The notes below the pieces were generated by a model. It saw nothing but the letters and a program-made list of their open reading frames with translations. It made no database searches and was not told the origin of the DNA. Shown here piece after piece: positions 5,011-5,854 of a stretch of DNA of 5,854 nt. The position numbers and the translations under genes are program-made. Numbering within the stretch: the first letter of the stretch is position 1; each line of letters opens with the position of its first letter. Source of the DNA: Lachnoclostridium sp. UBA1241 (GTDB taxonomy: Bacteria; Bacillota; Clostridia; Lachnospirales; Lachnospiraceae); assembly GCA_002308955.1 (NCBI GenBank), contig DBWJ01000069.1, forward strand, positions 1-5,854, read 5' to 3'.

Positions 5011-5854
5011 GGATATCCTCCCCCCGATAGCGGGCAATCGCGGCACAGTCTTTGTCGCCTCTGCCGGAGATTGTGATGACAATAATCTGATCCTTGTTCA
5101 TGGTAGGTGCAAGCTTCCGCGCATATGCGACGGCGTGCGCCGATTCGATTGCGGGAATGATGCCCTCGGTTTTTGCCAGGTACTCAAATGCCTCAACGGC
5201 TTCCTCGTCAGTAACCGGAACGTACTCCGCGCGGCCGATGTCATGCAGATAGGCATGTTCGGGGCCGACGCCGGGATAGTCGAGACCGGCGGAGATGGAG
5301 TAAACCGGCGCAATCTGTCCGTACTCGTCCTGGCAGAAATAAGACTTCATTCCGTGGAAGATTCCGAGCTTTCCGGTTGCGATGGTTGCAGCCGTTTCGA
5401 AGGTGTCCACACCGCGGCCGGCAGCCTCGCAGCCGATCAGGCGGACACTCTCGTCCGGAATGAAATGGTAGAAGCTTCCGATGGCATTGGACCCGCCGCC
5501 CACGCAGGCGATGACGGCATCCGGAAGGCGTCCTTCCTTCTCCTGAAGCTGCTCCTTGATTTCCTTCGAAATGACAGCCTGAAAATCGCGTACGATCGTC
5601 GGGAACGGGTGCGGTCCCATGACCGAACCGAGGCAGTAGTGCGTGTCCGAAATCCGTGACGTCCATTCACGCATCGCTTCGGAAACGGCATCCTTCAGCG
5701 TTGCCGTACCGGTCTTCACCGGGATGACCTCCGCGCCGAGGAGCCGCATGCGGTACACGTTAAGCGCCTGGCGCTTCGTGTCCTCCTCGCCCATGAAGAC
5801 GACGCATTCCATCCCCATCAGCGCCGCCGCCGTGGCGGTGGCGACGCCGTGCTG
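5003..5854 (-). CDS. trpB: Tryptophan synthase beta subunit, 5' part outside the window (partial)
   Basis: TrpB is a pyridoxal-phosphate enzyme that joins indole and serine to make tryptophan, as a dimer bound to two TrpA subunits. The window holds the last 283 residues. The normal length is near 395, so about 110 N-terminal residues are missing, including the PLP-binding lysine and the catalytic glutamate just before the first visible residues QHGVATATAAAL. The rest is typical: GPHPFPTIVRDFQ (80-92 of the visible part), the PLP phosphate loop GGGSNAIG (119-126), SAGLDYPGVGPEH, EGIIPAIESAHA and the C-terminal SGRGDKD. The stop overlaps the trpA start. No frameshift is seen. It is the standard TrpB1 form, judged by close match to the canonical motifs. 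Confidence 0.97.
   Translation of the reverse strand, partial: QHGVATATAAALMGMECVVFMGEEDTKRQALNVYRMRLLGAEVIPVKTGTATLKDAVSEAMREWTSRISDTHYCLGSVMGPHPFPTIVRDFQAVISKEIKEQLQEKEGRLPDAVIACVGGGSNAIGSFYHFIPDESVRLIGCEAAGRGVDTFETAATIATGKLGIFHGMKSYFCQDEYGQIAPVYSISAGLDYPGVGPEHAYLHDIGRAEYVPVTDEEAVEAFEYLAKTEGIIPAIESAHAVAYARKLAPTMNKDQIIVITISGRGDKDCAAIARYRGEDIHE

Noticed and set aside
5011..5082. N-terminal extension of trpA into trpB
   Set aside because: The extra 24 residues lie wholly within trpB and are not part of the TrpA family, and a ribosome site lies just before the inner ATG.
4372..5659. Long plus-strand open frames opposite trpA and trpB
   Set aside because: The minus strand encodes unmistakable conserved enzymes, so these frames follow from the GC-rich third positions.

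Overview
The window looks like chromosome from a low-to-mid GC Firmicute, most likely a clostridial (Lachnospiraceae-like) species. The reasons are strong AGGAGG-type ribosome sites before nearly every gene, sigma-A-like promoters with extended -10 elements, T-tailed intrinsic terminators, and the families present (PadR regulator, HAAS/DUF1700 membrane protein, DUF4097 protein, DUF2130 protein, clostridial-type TrpA). The species cannot be named from the sequence alone.

Layout. Bases 1-57 hold the last codons of a gene that begins outside the window, possibly a GNAT acetyltransferase. A class I SAM-dependent methyltransferase (111-800, +) follows. This first part is visibly AT-richer than the rest. 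A strong terminator (883-911) and a promoter (916-944) then start an independent unit, a 420-residue coiled-coil DUF2130 protein (1037-2299, +), closed by its own terminator (2317-2345). Next comes a tightly packed three-gene operon with its own promoter: a PadR-family regulator (2449-2769), a HAAS/DUF1700 membrane protein (2762-3373) and a membrane-anchored DUF4097 repeat protein (3366-4151). A long compound hairpin (4165-4224) separates it from the end of a tryptophan operon on the minus strand: trpA (4246-5010) and the C-terminal part of trpB (5003-5854, running off the edge).

How the genes work together. TrpA and TrpB form the two subunits of tryptophan synthase and are translationally coupled. 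The PadR, DUF1700 and DUF4097 genes overlap and should be co-expressed. By analogy with related gene sets they probably form a self-regulated envelope-stress or membrane-sensing module, with an imperfect palindrome inside its promoter as a candidate operator for the PadR protein. The DUF2130 protein and the methyltransferase stand alone, and their substrates are unknown. No CRISPR array, tRNA, rRNA, transposase or phage gene was seen. The most interesting parts are the PadR/DUF1700/DUF4097 operon and the DUF2130 gene; neither is clearly a new system.
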